This document shows, in pieces, positions 32,878-45,100 of a DNA stretch of 64,000 nucleotides (the first letter of the stretch is position 1; each line of letters opens with the position of its first letter). The translations under genes were made by a program, and so were the position numbers. The notes beneath the pieces were generated by a model that had not been told where the DNA came from, ran no database searches, and was given only the letters and a program-made list of their open reading frames with translations. Location of the stretch: contig OZ020519.1 in NCBI GenBank assembly GCA_963971425.1, positions 5,782,028 through 5,846,027 of the forward strand. Direction: 5' to 3'. This stretch comes from Bryoerythrophyllum caledonicum. Taxonomy: Eukaryota > Streptophyta > Bryopsida > Pottiales > Pottiaceae.

Positions 32878-35800
32878 TCAGAAGTAGGAATCCTCGAAAG
32901 TGTTTGTGGAAGATGAGAGGCCAAAAATCTCCACGTCGGCTTCATCATCAATAAAACGACGAACACGACAGTCGAAATTTGGAACAGAAGAAGTCGATGA
33001 CGGAGAATAAGCCAGAGCCTGCGTAGTAGCAGCTGCCGCATCCCAAGGCGTCATGTTGAAGTCTCGTTCAGGAGATAACAAATGCGCAATCAATCTGAGC
33101 ATGTGAACCACAGAATAGTTATGGACAGAGTAAATAGTTAAAGTATTGTATATCATCGAATTATCAAACTTACGTACTCAATCTAGTTCTCTTTGCAACT
33201 CTCCGAATCGGGACATCCACTTCAATAAGCGGATGAGCATCAGCAACAGAGGAAACATGAGGAACGGGATGACGCCCTTGAAGAAAAGGCTTCAATTTTG
33301 CGTTGAAGACTGTAATGTCGTCGTCAAGGGCTACGATATGCCGGCCCGCTGATTTGCAAGCTCTTACGGAATTCCCTGTATTGAAAATACAAGATTCAAT
33401 GACCGAAGAGGAAGACGAAGTTCAAATTACCGACCAACAAAGCATCTTCAATGAGAAGGATTAGAAATTACCAACGGAAGCGAATGCATCGAGGACAATG
33501 CAGCCAGGTTTCGTGAGTGCCTCAATGAACATCTCAATGAATGCTACGTCTTTTTCACGGGGGCCCCTCCACGGAACCGAGCCATTCATCGATTGAGATT
33601 CTTTTGAAGTAAAGTTGAACACGACATCCGAATCCCCCACTCCCATGCCGAACTCGGTGTGGTCATCGATTACGGCAATGTGAAAGTTGTCAGCTCCAAG
33701 CTTCTCATGAATGAAGAGTTGTACTTTGAAGCGTCTGCTCTAGAAATGAGATAAGAGGGCAAAGAGTATAAAATCGAAGACCGAAATCCAAGAATGAAAC
33801 AGAACAGAAAATCGTGTTATACCTGGACAACAGGAGAGAAGAATGACGACAAGGGGAGGTCGTTAATTCCCCACCACTCACGAATCGGTTGAAAGCTATA
33901 AGCGGCCGCGAATGAGAGAACATCCGCTTTTATGCTGGGAACGTCGGGGACAAACAATAGAATAGCCCCCTTCGCTTGAAGAAAATGCTCCGCGAACTCA
34001 AAAAGCGTCTCCGTGTCCGCGACATCATACTGATTCCATATTGGGATGAAACCAGAGTTCTCGGAGACCCCGGGAACCATCATGCCATCCTTCAAATCTC
34101 CGATAATCAAATCGAAGCCGCTATGCGGGCACTTCGCAGAAAGAGAGAGTGTCCCAGTTTCATCCTTAACCTGAAAAACGAAGAGGCTCTAGTTTATAAA
34201 AAAGGCATGAGCTCGAACATCAAAAACCAAATAGAAGATAGCAAAGGATGAAACAAATAACAAAACAGATTGAAAGTAGAGTGAAAAAAATAATAACAAA
34301 ACAGAACGAGAGCGACAAACAGCGTATGAAATACAAGTGCCGACATCGTCAATGCTTGGGGAATACATGAAAGGAATACTTCCTCCCCATGAACGAGCTA
34401 CCGACATTGGCTTTGAAGAAAACAATATGCGAACAGATTGCATAATGAGTTGCGAATAGATTGCATGAAATCAATACGAAATAGTTGAATGGTAAGTGGA
34501 ACTGAATTCTAAGTAAATGAGAGGAGTACCTGGAGGGCAAAGTTGTTGAGTTCTTGAAGGTTTGGATGGACGTTGGGCAAATCCTCAATTATATTTCTTA
34601 TACTGGAGTTGGCAACAAAAACACGAGATCGAACAGAGGAGGATGGCTTGGTTTGGGGCTTCGTCGAAGCCGCACGTTTCTTCCGCTGTTCAGAGATGAT
34701 AGGGTCTGAATTCACAAGACCAAAGTCTACGTCCGTAGCCAATACCTCCGTGGAAGTTGAAGGCCGTGGTGGACAAAATAGCGGAGCGAACTCGGGGACG
34801 GCAACATCTACATCCATCTCGGTAGTGGCCGTTAATATTGGTTCCAGCGTTGTCTTCCGGCGGGAATCCACTGCCGCCGCCTCTGATAACAAGAGAATTC
34901 TCGCTTCTGCTTCAGCTGCCGCCTTCAGGGAAATTTCTGCAGCAGCTTTCTTCTTTGCCTCCTCTTCGGCTTTGCGCTTTGACACCCGGGCCTTCGAGGT
35001 TGTGGCGTCGGAGGCGGGGGGGTGCACAAGTACCTCCGTGCCAATCAAGGCTGGCTGTATCCCATTCCTTAGGGAAATCTCAAAAGACGGAGGGCATTTC
35101 AGTGGACAATCTAAATACCAACCGCAAGTTGCAAAATGCTATTGACCCCACCTCTTCGCAATCTCGTCAGTTATCATGCAATTGTCACTTCTTCTGTCCA
35201 AGTATCCAGGAAAGAATGCAGGAGTCTTCGACACTGCACTTCGAGGAAGGAGAACAAATTGGTAGTACCTGTATAGAACTCTAGAAACCGCCTCGGCCAA
35301 TCCGATCTGGTCCTCCGGTTGTTTATTCTTATGAGTTTTATTGACCTCGAAGTCCTGAACAAAAGCAAGATCCCATAGCTGGATCCGCATCTCCTCAACG
35401 TAATCAGGAAGACTCTTCACAGCGCATTGACCAGCCGGGTGATAGTCGATGGTGACATTGAGATCAGATAGCGAGGCAGTGAAGAGGTCCTGAACATCAC
35501 TGGCAATCTGGAAACATGGAACATATAAAATGAGGGAACAATAAACATAGTGTTTTGCAGCGAGTATGCAGAAAAATTGCATACCTGCGCCCACCAGGTG
35601 GCCTTGTGCAGCCATTCTGGAAATGAGTGGTCAGCGAACTTTGATCGAGGAAACCGCATAGCTGCCCGAAGCGATGTAGGCATATTCCAACGCTGCAACC
35701 ACTTGACCTTCGTTGAGGGGTCCATGGTTGATGTCGCAAGGTACCAAAGCTTCTCCTGGGACATTTCAGGGTCATCTTCGTGGTTCTCATAGTGCTTTCG

Positions 35801-38800
35801 CACCTCACCTAGAAAATGCGGCGTATGCTTCGGATCTGCAATGGGAAGCTGCTTCATTACTTCAGACCGCCGGTCCTTCCTGATCTTGGCAACCGCTTTC
35901 CCAATAACCTCATGAAGTTTCCCAGTGTTCCACTCGCTAGATTTCTCTGGAAACTGTTCTTTGAACTTCCTAGTAGCATGGGCGACGGCGTCACCTAACT
36001 CTTGCTGCAAAAACGAGAAAAATAGCATACACTCAGGGGACTATGTAGAGAAATGGTAATGAGGAAAAAATAATAACATGGAAAACACAAAACCAACAGG
36101 GTTCGGCAACTGCAAGATTTAGAGCTCCACTGAAGAGGCCTGCTCAAGGTGCCTACATCATCATCAGGAGATGAGCTGAACCAATGGAACCATTTCAATC
36201 AATAGACTATTCGATGTCGGAAAGGATAATGATGATCAATTCAGTCGATGGCACTTTAAAATCAAAGCTGATACAATGTACTGGAAGAATGAGATATAAG
36301 GAGAATTAATTTTACATGTACCTGATAGAGGACACCAATGAGAGCATCAACTGTCAATGTGTACCATGTGTGTTGATTTGCAGACTTTTGCTTCTTATCC
36401 GCACTTGCGAGGTCCTCTTTCGATACCAAATCTTCAAAAAACTTCAAAGGTTGTCCAGCGATTCCTTGCATGCGGTAGAGCTTGTGGACGAGGTTAAGTT
36501 TTACATGTCCAGTTTGGTTCCTCCTGCATTTTTAAGGAAAAATAGTTAGAAAAGTACAAAGCAAGAAAACTTATCACGAATTGGTCCTGAAGCGTACCAA
36601 TTCACTTGGTGAAGCGCGGTTTGTAGGCGCCCCACCTGTCCATCAACTTCTAGAATGATTGACTCAACCGCATAATGCCACGCTGGGTCACTACTGTGAT
36701 CTCTATTAATTATAGGTAACCACGCCGCGAGTCTGTGATTACCGTTCCACACAAAGAACATTTTTCCCGAGAACTGCATCCATACTTCTTCTTTCATTAA
36801 CTCAATCTCGAACTCTTCGTCAGCTTTAACCCACATTGGGCTCCATTTTGCTTTAATATCATGCGTCACTTCCTGCGATCTGCCCTCATTATCATGGATG
36901 GCAACGTAGAACACTCCGTGGCCGTCCATATAGCCTGTGGTCACAAATTGTGCTCCAAGTGCCATTACATCATTTTTTAGGTATGGTCTTACCGCAGCGA
37001 GAGGCAACATTCGGCATAGGGGAATACAAAGCTTCGACTTGTTTCTTGGCTTGAATCGCCGTTCGTCAAGGATTAGACTGGTGTTCGATGACTCCATGAC
37101 TACCAACTTATCCATTTCCCTCCCCAGCTCTTCTGCTGACATTTGAACAAGCGGTTCGCAATCACGCAGCTGATCTCCAACATCAGAAACTGGAACGTCC
37201 TCGATGATCAATGCATTGTCCAAAGTATGAGCCTCCCCGCCATCATCACCTAAGGATTCATAGCATGTCAGCCCGTAATCATGAATTCAGTATTGAAGCA
37301 ACTGAAGAATTACCTTCTTCAAAGATTTCAGGCTGTGACCGATGAAATAAACCAGCAGAAGCCGGAACTGTAGCCTCCGCTTCTCCTTCTTCCAATGCTG
37401 AACAAGGACAACAATTCAAAGATTATGAAGTACAACCGGGAGCAAAAGAGATTATGGAATGAATAGATCAGTCTTGATCTGGCGGGCATATCAAAGGCAC
37501 TCTTGGAAACAAGCGCCCCGGCACCTCGAGCCCCAGCATCGAGCCCCGGCATCTGGAGGCTGCCGACATCGGCAGCCTCCTGCTGGTGCCGCAACCAGTT
37601 GCGTGTCACGAGCCTGTGTAAGCTTGTGTATGCTTACAACATGTGTCAAGAGCCTGTGTAAGCTACGCTCTTTGCGGAGTCAAGAGCCTGTGTAAGCTTG
37701 ATAGATATCATAAGTTAGGAGTCATCATGCAGACCACTTCGCCAAGTCCAACTGCAGCTAAAAATGCGGCACAAACGATTGGACTTCGCGAAGTGTGGAT
37801 ATGCGTGTGCGAGCAGCATGCAGTAGTTTGTAGCGTGACCTTGCTATCCCTAAACCAGGACACTCAGAATGTTGATATTTATCTTCACCCTAAACCCGAA
37901 ACCTAGGGTCCGACCAAAGGTTTCTTAATCCACATGATTTGTGTATACACTGTCTCTTCGTTCGCATCAGACACTACTACAGTTCTACTGTCGCCTAGCT
38001 AGAGATCTATCATTTTTACGTGAATTACTTAATTCTCATGGATTTCGTAGACTTGGAAATGGTTTTAATATGGTACCTGAACTTGGTAATGGCATGAGTC
38101 AAAGATTTAAGCTCGAATCCCAGTGACTTGTAACAAAACTGGACCGACCAATTCTGTGCAAAAAAAAAATTCGAGATGATGAAAATGAGTTGGGATGCAA
38201 CAAGAGTTACATACCGTCATTGATGTCCTCCGAGCTCGTCCTATTTTCGGCGTCCTCCCCAGCCATACTATAAGGATCTCGTTCCTCTGCATTCACATCA
38301 ACGCACGTTTAGCATCCAAAACTCAGTAAGCCGCATACAATATGAAGAGCCTGGAGGCTGCCGATATCGGCAGGCCCCTGCTGGCGCCAAAACCAGCGCG
38401 GGTCGCGATGCCAACACTGAGCTGCCGATGTCGGCAGCCTCTCGGTGCCGGGGCTGGATGCGTTATCCTCAGCTTCAGCTTACACAATTTTCAGGAGATT
38501 TCTATACTCACTTGCAACTGACAACTCCATTGTCACGACTTCAAAGCTTTGGTGCGTTGGTGCACTGAAACGCCTACCTTGTTCAGGACCTGCTTATGGA
38601 GCCCTAACGTAGAATTCAGGGCTTGGCGCGCACAAAGGACATGCATAATCCGTCCCCCAGAAAACCGCCGGGAATTAGACGGCCTCGATTAGGACTGCTT
38701 CGGCTGACGTAAAATATCAAAAACTGTTGACTTATCCCCCGAAAATAGCTACCCTCGTTGGTTTGTCAGAAGCCTGTGTAAGCTTGATGGACATTATAAG

Positions 38801-41550
38801 CTGGTCCTAATCTTAGGTATCACCGTGCAGCTTGAGATATGCAGGGCTAGGCCACGAAGCAAAGCGGATTATGCATGTGCTAGCTGCAAGCAGCATGCAG
38901 ACCACTTCGCCAAGTCAAACTGCAACTTTAGACTTTAGTAGTCTCTCAACTTACTGGGTCAGGCTCTCAACTACTAGGTTTAGATCGTAAGAAGTTACAA
39001 TTTTGGAAGGTTGTAGAGTTTTCCCATACCTTTAAAATGACACCATTCATGCTTCAAAATTCCTCATACTTTAGGAGATATTCACGGTCAAAGTTTGAAT
39101 ACACTGTAAGGGCATGCTGAAATCTGAACAAAACTGCGGTATTTGCTTATTTATTCTCAAAATCTGCCCAAAATCAATTAGATCGCAGTAACTTCAAAAA
39201 TTCACCAAAAATAGAGAATTTACTTTTTTTCGAATTTCGTTTTTCGTACATGTAAAAGAGGTAGTAAAGCATGATCTCACCATTTGGATTTTCAATTCGA
39301 TAAATTTTTAACATGCCTTTTTAATTATTGAAAATGGGCTATTGTATTTGTATATCAGCAGACCTCCATGTGAAAAAATTTGCAGTTCTTTACGTTTTAT
39401 AGGTCCTATGAGGGTAAAAATTGTATGGACATGTTCCTTACTCACATAGTAACAAGAATATGAAGAGCCTCATGTCAAATTTCCTTTCAAAAATGGTTTT
39501 TATGGCCCCCAAAACATTAGTTTTCCATTCTACAACAAGGAAAAAATCTTTTTTTTCAACTTTGAACATTACGATCTCACAAATGGAGAAGAATTTGAAT
39601 CTAAGATTCGGAATGCATGTTCATGTTCAAGTTAGGTACTAGATCTTACGGTTATATACTCGAAAATTTAAATACTCGAAAGTTTTTAAATTTTCACCTT
39701 GCATTGAAAGAGGGCAGTTTTGAATCTACATGAATTGTGTATACAATGTCTGATCGTTCGCAACAGACACTACGACATTCACAACAGTACTACTCTCGCC
39801 TAGCTAAAGATCTATCATTCCTTCGTGAGTTACTTGTTACTCTAGAATTTCGTCAACTTAGAAATGGTTTTAGTATGGCACCTGAACTTGTAAATGGCAT
39901 GAGTCGAATAACGGATAAGCTCGAATCCCAGTGACAATTATCAACAGTCACTGTAACATCCTACGTGGAAACCGACCAAGATACAGAATGGATGCAGTTT
40001 TCAAATTCATCATGCACACACTGGAAAACTGGACCGACCGGCTTGGTTCTGTGATAATAAGAATTAATCGAGAAAGATGAAAATGAGTTGTGGTGCAACA
40101 AGAGTTACATACTGTCATTGACGTCCGCCGTAATCCTCCTAATTTCGGTGTCCTCCATCGCCATACTATTAGGATCTCGTTCCTCTGCATTCACATCATG
40201 ACAGGTTTAGCATGCAAAACTCTGTGTGGCGCTTATAGTATGAAGAGAAAGGAGGCTTGCGCGGGTCTGCAGCCCCTGTCGGCGTCGCGATCTGCGCGGG
40301 TCGCGACGGCAACAGGGGGCTGCTGATGTCGGCAGCCTCCTAGTGATGGCGCTCTCGCGCATGGAGCCCTGGCACCTGGGAGCTGCCGACATCGGCAGCC
40401 TCTTTTTGGCGCAGCAACCTGCGCGGGTCGCGACGCCAACAACAGGCTGCTGATGTCGGCAGCCTGTAGGTGCTGGCGCTCTCGCGCATCGAGCCCCGGC
40501 ACCTGGGAGCTGCCGACATCGGCAGCCCCCTGTCGGTGTAGCAACTTGCGCGGGTCGCGACGCCAACAGGGGGCTGCTGATGTCGGCAGCCTCCTAGTGA
40601 TGGTGCTCTCGCGCATGGAGCCCTGGCACTTGGGAGCTGCCGACATCGGCAGCCTCTTTTTGGCGCAGCAACCTGCGCGGGTCGCCACGCGAACAAGGGG
40701 CTGCCGACATCGGCAGCCTGTAGGTGCTGGCCCTCTCGGGCATTGAGCCCCGGCACCTGAGAGCTGCCAACATCGGCTGCCCCTATTGGCGCAACAACCT
40801 ACGCGGGTTGCGACGCCAACATGGGGCTGCCGATGTCGGCAGCCTTCAGGTGCTGGCGCTCCATGCGCGAGAGGAAGTAGCCTTAGGTAATCCTACTTCC
40901 AAGGAATGTGTTCACTCACTTGCAAAGACTCTGATGACTGAAACGGGTGTCATCTTCTACGGGGCATTAGGTCGATCACTGAAAGAAGAACGATGGTCAG
41001 AGCTATGATCTGAAACCCTAAGCACGAGAGTAGAAGCGTTGATTGTTGCTAATCGAGTACAGCTGAAATACCGCGTGTTATAGCTAACATGTCGATATGA
41101 CTGAGAAAGCAATTGCTGCAGTCAATTGAGACTTTCTGAACATTCAAGCTGTGAGTTCCACTTACCTAGGTGCGACAACTGCTCCGTCTCATTGGCACTG
41201 CCGCATTCACCGACGCCATCCTCACTTGTACTACCGCTGTGGATTTCCGTGAGACTATCACCTTTTACAATATTGCTCTCCAACAATCTCTGAAGGTCAG
41301 TCAAACATTCTCCTTCCTCCCCTACTCTGGCCTTCCCTGTCCCTTCAAACTCAAGTACTCTTGTTGTGTCCCCAACATCCGCCAATCTACTGCTGGATCT
41401 CATCGCTCTAATAAGCCTACAACGTTTCAGTTGTTTTCTATTCGTAAAGAAGAATGCTTGTTTTCGGCGTCTCTTCGGCATAGCCCTTGAATTGCAGTTC
41501 CCCTTCTCTGTCAATTCACCACTCCATTCTTGTCGAGACCCCCTACTCAT
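32878..41550 (-). CDS. ParB-like domain fused to a beta-class DNA-methyltransferase-like domain, 13 exons
   Basis: Exons (minus): 41550-41166, 40184-40113, 38286-38215, 37397-37314, 37249-36598, 36523-36322, 36004-35585, 35507-34530, 34410-34321, 34170-33823, 33739-33472, 33375-33174, 33094-32878. All introns are GT-AG, all phases agree, total 3,990 nt (1,329 residues). Exon 1 has an NLS-like PKRRRKQ. ParB/Srx-like segment about 278-385: IPLCRMLPLAAVRPY ... VWNGNHRLAAW. A helical middle and an Ala/Glu/Lys coiled coil (about 780-830) follow. Residues about 1000-1258 resemble an N4/N6 DNA methylase with motif IV before motif I: GFDLIIGDLKDG (DPPY position, degenerate), AKGAILLFVPD, then PGCIVLDAFASVGGN and GRHIVALDDD. 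One in-frame TAG (35139-35141, codon 752) lies in exon 8. Divergent from a MULE gene. Function is inferred. Confidence 0.7.
37925..38330. repeat. Duplicated intron/exon cassette, copy 1
   Basis: It carries a plus-strand 61-codon ORF and exon 3 of the ParB-methyltransferase gene. It matches copy 2 (39722-40225) over the whole length, including GTTGCATCC/GTTGTGGTGC spacers and the exon with its splice sites. Confidence 0.75.
37941..38126 (+). CDS. Small conserved ORF, copy 1, antisense within an intron
   Basis: The 61-residue frame (MYTLSLRSHQTLLQFYCRLA ... KLESQ) matches the ORF at 39737-39934 at protein level. Shared blocks include RLA-DLSFLRELL, FR-L-NGF-M-PEL-NGMS and KLESQ. The two differ by a 9-bp and a 3-bp indel, both preserving frame, which hints at coding selection. 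No start consensus or signal peptide is evident and I recognise no family. It may be an exon of a larger plus-strand gene or a relic inside the duplication. Confidence 0.35.
   Translation: MYTLSLRSHQTLLQFYCRLARDLSFLRELLNSHGFRRLGNGFNMVPELGNGMSQRFKLESQ
39722..40225. repeat. Duplicated intron/exon cassette, copy 2
   Basis: It carries the second small ORF and exon 2 of the ParB-methyltransferase gene. Both 72-nt exons are phase 1-1, so either can be skipped or used without a frameshift. Confidence 0.75.
39737..39934 (+). CDS. Small conserved ORF, copy 2, antisense within an intron
   Basis: The 65-residue frame (MYTMSDRSQQTLRHSQQYYS ... TDKLESQ) is homologous to 37941-38126. It is basic, Ser/Gln/Leu-rich and predicted helical in the centre. 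It lies in intron 2 of the minus-strand ParB-methyltransferase gene. Expression is unknown. Confidence 0.35.
   Translation: MYTMSDRSQQTLRHSQQYYSRLAKDLSFLRELLVTLEFRQLRNGFSMAPELVNGMSRITDKLESQ
40250..40860. repeat. GC-rich minisatellite of nested palindromes
   Basis: Nine near-perfect palindromes of the form GCTGCCGACATCGGCAGC (or its GATGTC variant) sit at about 40320, 40382, 40447, 40509, 40574, 40636, 40700, 40763 and 40827, giving a dimeric unit of about 127 bp. Linkers alternate between TGCGCGGGTCGCGACGCCAA and GCGCTCTCGCGCAT-GAGCCC types. Single units occur at 37553-37600 and 38349-38450 and a fragment at about 44386-44430. The open frames inside are artefacts. Confidence 0.9.
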
Positions 41551-42130
41551 TCTATTCCTACAAAGCGACCGCCACCAATAAATCTAACGTGTATATTCAT
41601 CTGACAATTATTCCTAATTACCAAGTCGAAATCCTAGGTAGAACCCACGTTCATTGATTCACTTACTGAGGTTTGCATCGGTCTCTGTGCTGACAGACCT
41701 GATACTTTCATGAAATATATTGAGTTCGCCGCCATTCTCTGAACTGAAGGATATTTAGGCTACAACTTGAGATGAATATTGACGGCCTCATTAATTCAAT
41801 ACTTGAATACACTATAAAGCTCTTTAGTGCTCTTTCCTGAGATTTTTTGAAACACTGTACTCTTCATGGATATTATTACTGAACACGTGATACTATAGCA
41901 TTATTGATAATCTTCTTTTTAGTTCAAAATCGGCGTCTCTTAACTACTCTGCTACGGAATTAGTTGAACTACATCTTCCTTGAACTTATGGCATTCTCAA
42001 AACCTACATTTAATCTTTAGTCCGTCCGCTCGGAAGATCTTGCCATTCACAGGCTTCACATCATTTTGCATCCTTAGCCTCTCCAGCCTCATCCTTCTTT
42101 TGAATCTGTTCACCACACATCTTGTATTAC

Positions 42131-45100
42131 ATGGCTGCATCACATGTTCTGAAATGTGGATCTGTTCTCCTTCGCGCTGCTGGTCAAGCTTAACCCATTT
42201 CTTTTCCTGTTTCAGATGATGGGTTTGCTACAGTTTCTGAAAGTCGTTTGGTTTCTCGTTTCCATTTCTTGGAACACAGTGTCCATGTTGATATGGATGT
42301 TCTCGATCCCGTCACAAACGAGGTCAGCCATATAGTTGCTCAAATGCCTTCCTCTGATGACGGTACAAAGACTTGGCTACTGCCTCCTGGAAACTATCGA
42401 GTTTATGGGACTGTGGATAATACACCGATTACCGGATCGTTAAACTTGACACCTGGTCGCTGTTCTACTGCAACTGATGTGACTCCACATCTTCGGAATG
42501 TAAAACTAGAGCCACCTGATGATGGAGTCGTCATTCTTAGTGACGATTCCAACAGCGAGTGCATCCCTTATGCTACCCTTCCGAGTGCTTTCCTTCTGAA
42601 CTCGGCAATCCATGTTTCTCAGTCCACACCGTCTCAGAGTGTTGGTCGCACCAATCTGAAACCCCCTCTTCCTCCTTCTGATAGTATTGTCCAGTATCTC
42701 CGACTTCTTAGCAGCCGACGTGGCTCGAAGTCTGTTTTGTCAAAACTAGATTACAATTCCATTCCAGTACGCAAGGTTGATTTTCTCCCTCCAGATTTCG
42801 ATGGAGATGTCATCTTTGAACTACCCCCTTTAGGAAAGTATCCTCCTTCCACAAAGGCTGGCCACCTGCACGGAATGGATAAACGGGATGACGGCCACGC
42901 TTGGACGCGAACTGCCACTTCGCACATCAAATCTGAGTTTCACCTCATCTTTCGAATGTCTTCATGTCTTGGCGACCTGAAGTGCGCCAATGACTCCTGT
43001 GATTTCATAAAGCGTCCGAACGGGTTGTCCTCACTTAATGAAACTGAGTGGGAGGGGAATTCTGCATCACCATTCGTGCCAGGCTGTGACCCTCCTCTTC
43101 ATTCCACTGTTGTCTGCGCTGTGTGTCACGTTCCGCCTACCTGTTATGGATGTTGTCCGGCAAAGATATATTACGTTCTTGGCGATAGCCATGTGACCCG
43201 AGCTTGCATTCACTTGGGTTCACATGGTCATGCTGTGAAGAAAGGGAACTACAGGGACTCCTCTGCAAAGCTTCGTTGCCTCATTGGCGACCAGGTGGAA
43301 CGAACTCCGGCTGGAACAAATTCCTCTATTGTCCTCGAAGCTAGCAAGGAGTTCCTTGGAGAATTACTCTTATGCCCAGATGGTGTTCCACACAGGACAT
43401 TGCCTTTGGAAGAACTTGTCCCCGTCTTGGACAAGTTCAAACTGATGTCCTCTCCTAGCATTCGGAATGAGGTGACAACGTTTCGTTACCTTCGCCGATT
43501 CGGTGTCATGGATAGCATCACCAAACTCAGGGGGTCAAGCAATTGGGCCTTCGTACAGGAGAATCGTTTCCCTGGTCAAGGAACAGAGTCTGATAAAGTC
43601 TTCATCTTCAAGATGGCCGAGGTAGGTCCTGGGAGTGGAGTTGATTTAGTGAAGCGAATGCAACAAGGGGGTGATTTGGAGGACTCCTGGATGATGTTTG
43701 ATCACGTCAAACGTGTCAAATCTTGGACCACAATGGCTTGCCATGTGTATGACTCTACTTACTGTCGGGTCATGACCATTGCTATTTGCGATATGCAGTC
43801 CGAAGATGTGGCAGCTCAGATTGTGTTCTGGCAGAATCTGAATGCAGTTTGTAACAGGCATGACCTTCTCAGTCCAAATTTCAAGGGATTCATGGCAGAT
43901 AGTGCCCAGGCAAACTGGAATGTTGTTCGAATAATTTACGGTAGTGGCGACCCTGCCGTTCCAATGGAGTCCAGAGAAAGAACTTGCCTCTTTCATTGGG
44001 CTCAGTCCCTTGAGAAGCACACGAAGGCAGATATTCGAAGCGACCTCCAAGATCAGCACCGAATGCTGTGTAAGCAATATAAAAATTCCATCTCTTTAGA
44101 GGTGGCCAAGTGTAGGTACTTGGCAATCAGGGCATGGTGGTTGTCCTCCGGGGCATCAACTGAGGAAGGGCTTCCGAGACTAGAGTTTTGGCTATCTTTC
44201 TGGCATTTCCGATATCGGCAATGGGGAGGATTCATGGAGCTTGTAAGTGCACTTATTTTTTCTTTTCCAGAATTACTTCAATTGGTGTCATTCGATAGCC
44301 TCACAAAGTTTGGCCTTGTAGGCACCCAGAAAGAACTGTAAGTTGCACATTCTGTATTTCCATTTCATATCATGCATTTAAACACTGCCGTCGTCGGCAG
44401 CCCCTTGCTGGCGACGATATCGGCAATACGGAAGTTGTGGCCCTGATTACGTTACATTAAATCAGTGTTCTCAACTTGCATTGCAAGATTTTCTAACATG
44501 TCCCTTCTCTGTTATTTAATTCACGTCTACATCACTACATTGCTTTTCTTTGCTGTTCTAAACGGTTCTAACAATTCAATCTTTCTCTTGAACTATGTTT
44601 TGTCCCATTCTCTGCAGAACCTCAGCAAAGCTGAACTAGCCGAGATGCCTTCCTGTAATTTGGCTGAGTCGGTTCATAATAAATGGTTGCAACAGTCGGG
44701 AAAACGAGGGAATGATTTATATGTTGCTGCAGTCGACGACATGGTTCGTGCTTTCATGCAAGTTGTCGCGTATTCTCAATTCCTGAAGGGTGAGATGCCA
44801 CGTACGGGTCCAGGAAAGGAAGAACTCCGGCTCCGTACTGCCCTTCGCACCGCCCAGCGTTCAGGAAATGCTAAGGTTCTTCATGCCGCCTTTGCCAACA
44901 TGCCCGGTGCAGTCGAATTCTGCACTCGCAATCCTCACCTAGAAGGAGAAGAGGAGTTCGTATCCTTGAAGAGAAAAGCTGATCTTCCTCCAGGTTCTGA
45001 ATTTGATTCACATCGCCCGGATAAGATTAGCATCTCCCGCCCCAGGGGTAAGGCACGTCGCATTGATGAAGTGATTGTGGATCTCACAGCTGATGATCCT

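Noticed and set aside
40320-40850. CRISPR-like regular array
   Set aside because: The spacers are themselves repeated, there are no cas genes and the setting is eukaryotic; it is a minisatellite.
40207-41008. Several overlapping frames of 80-150 codons
   Set aside because: They are produced by the GC-rich palindromic minisatellite and show its repeat period.
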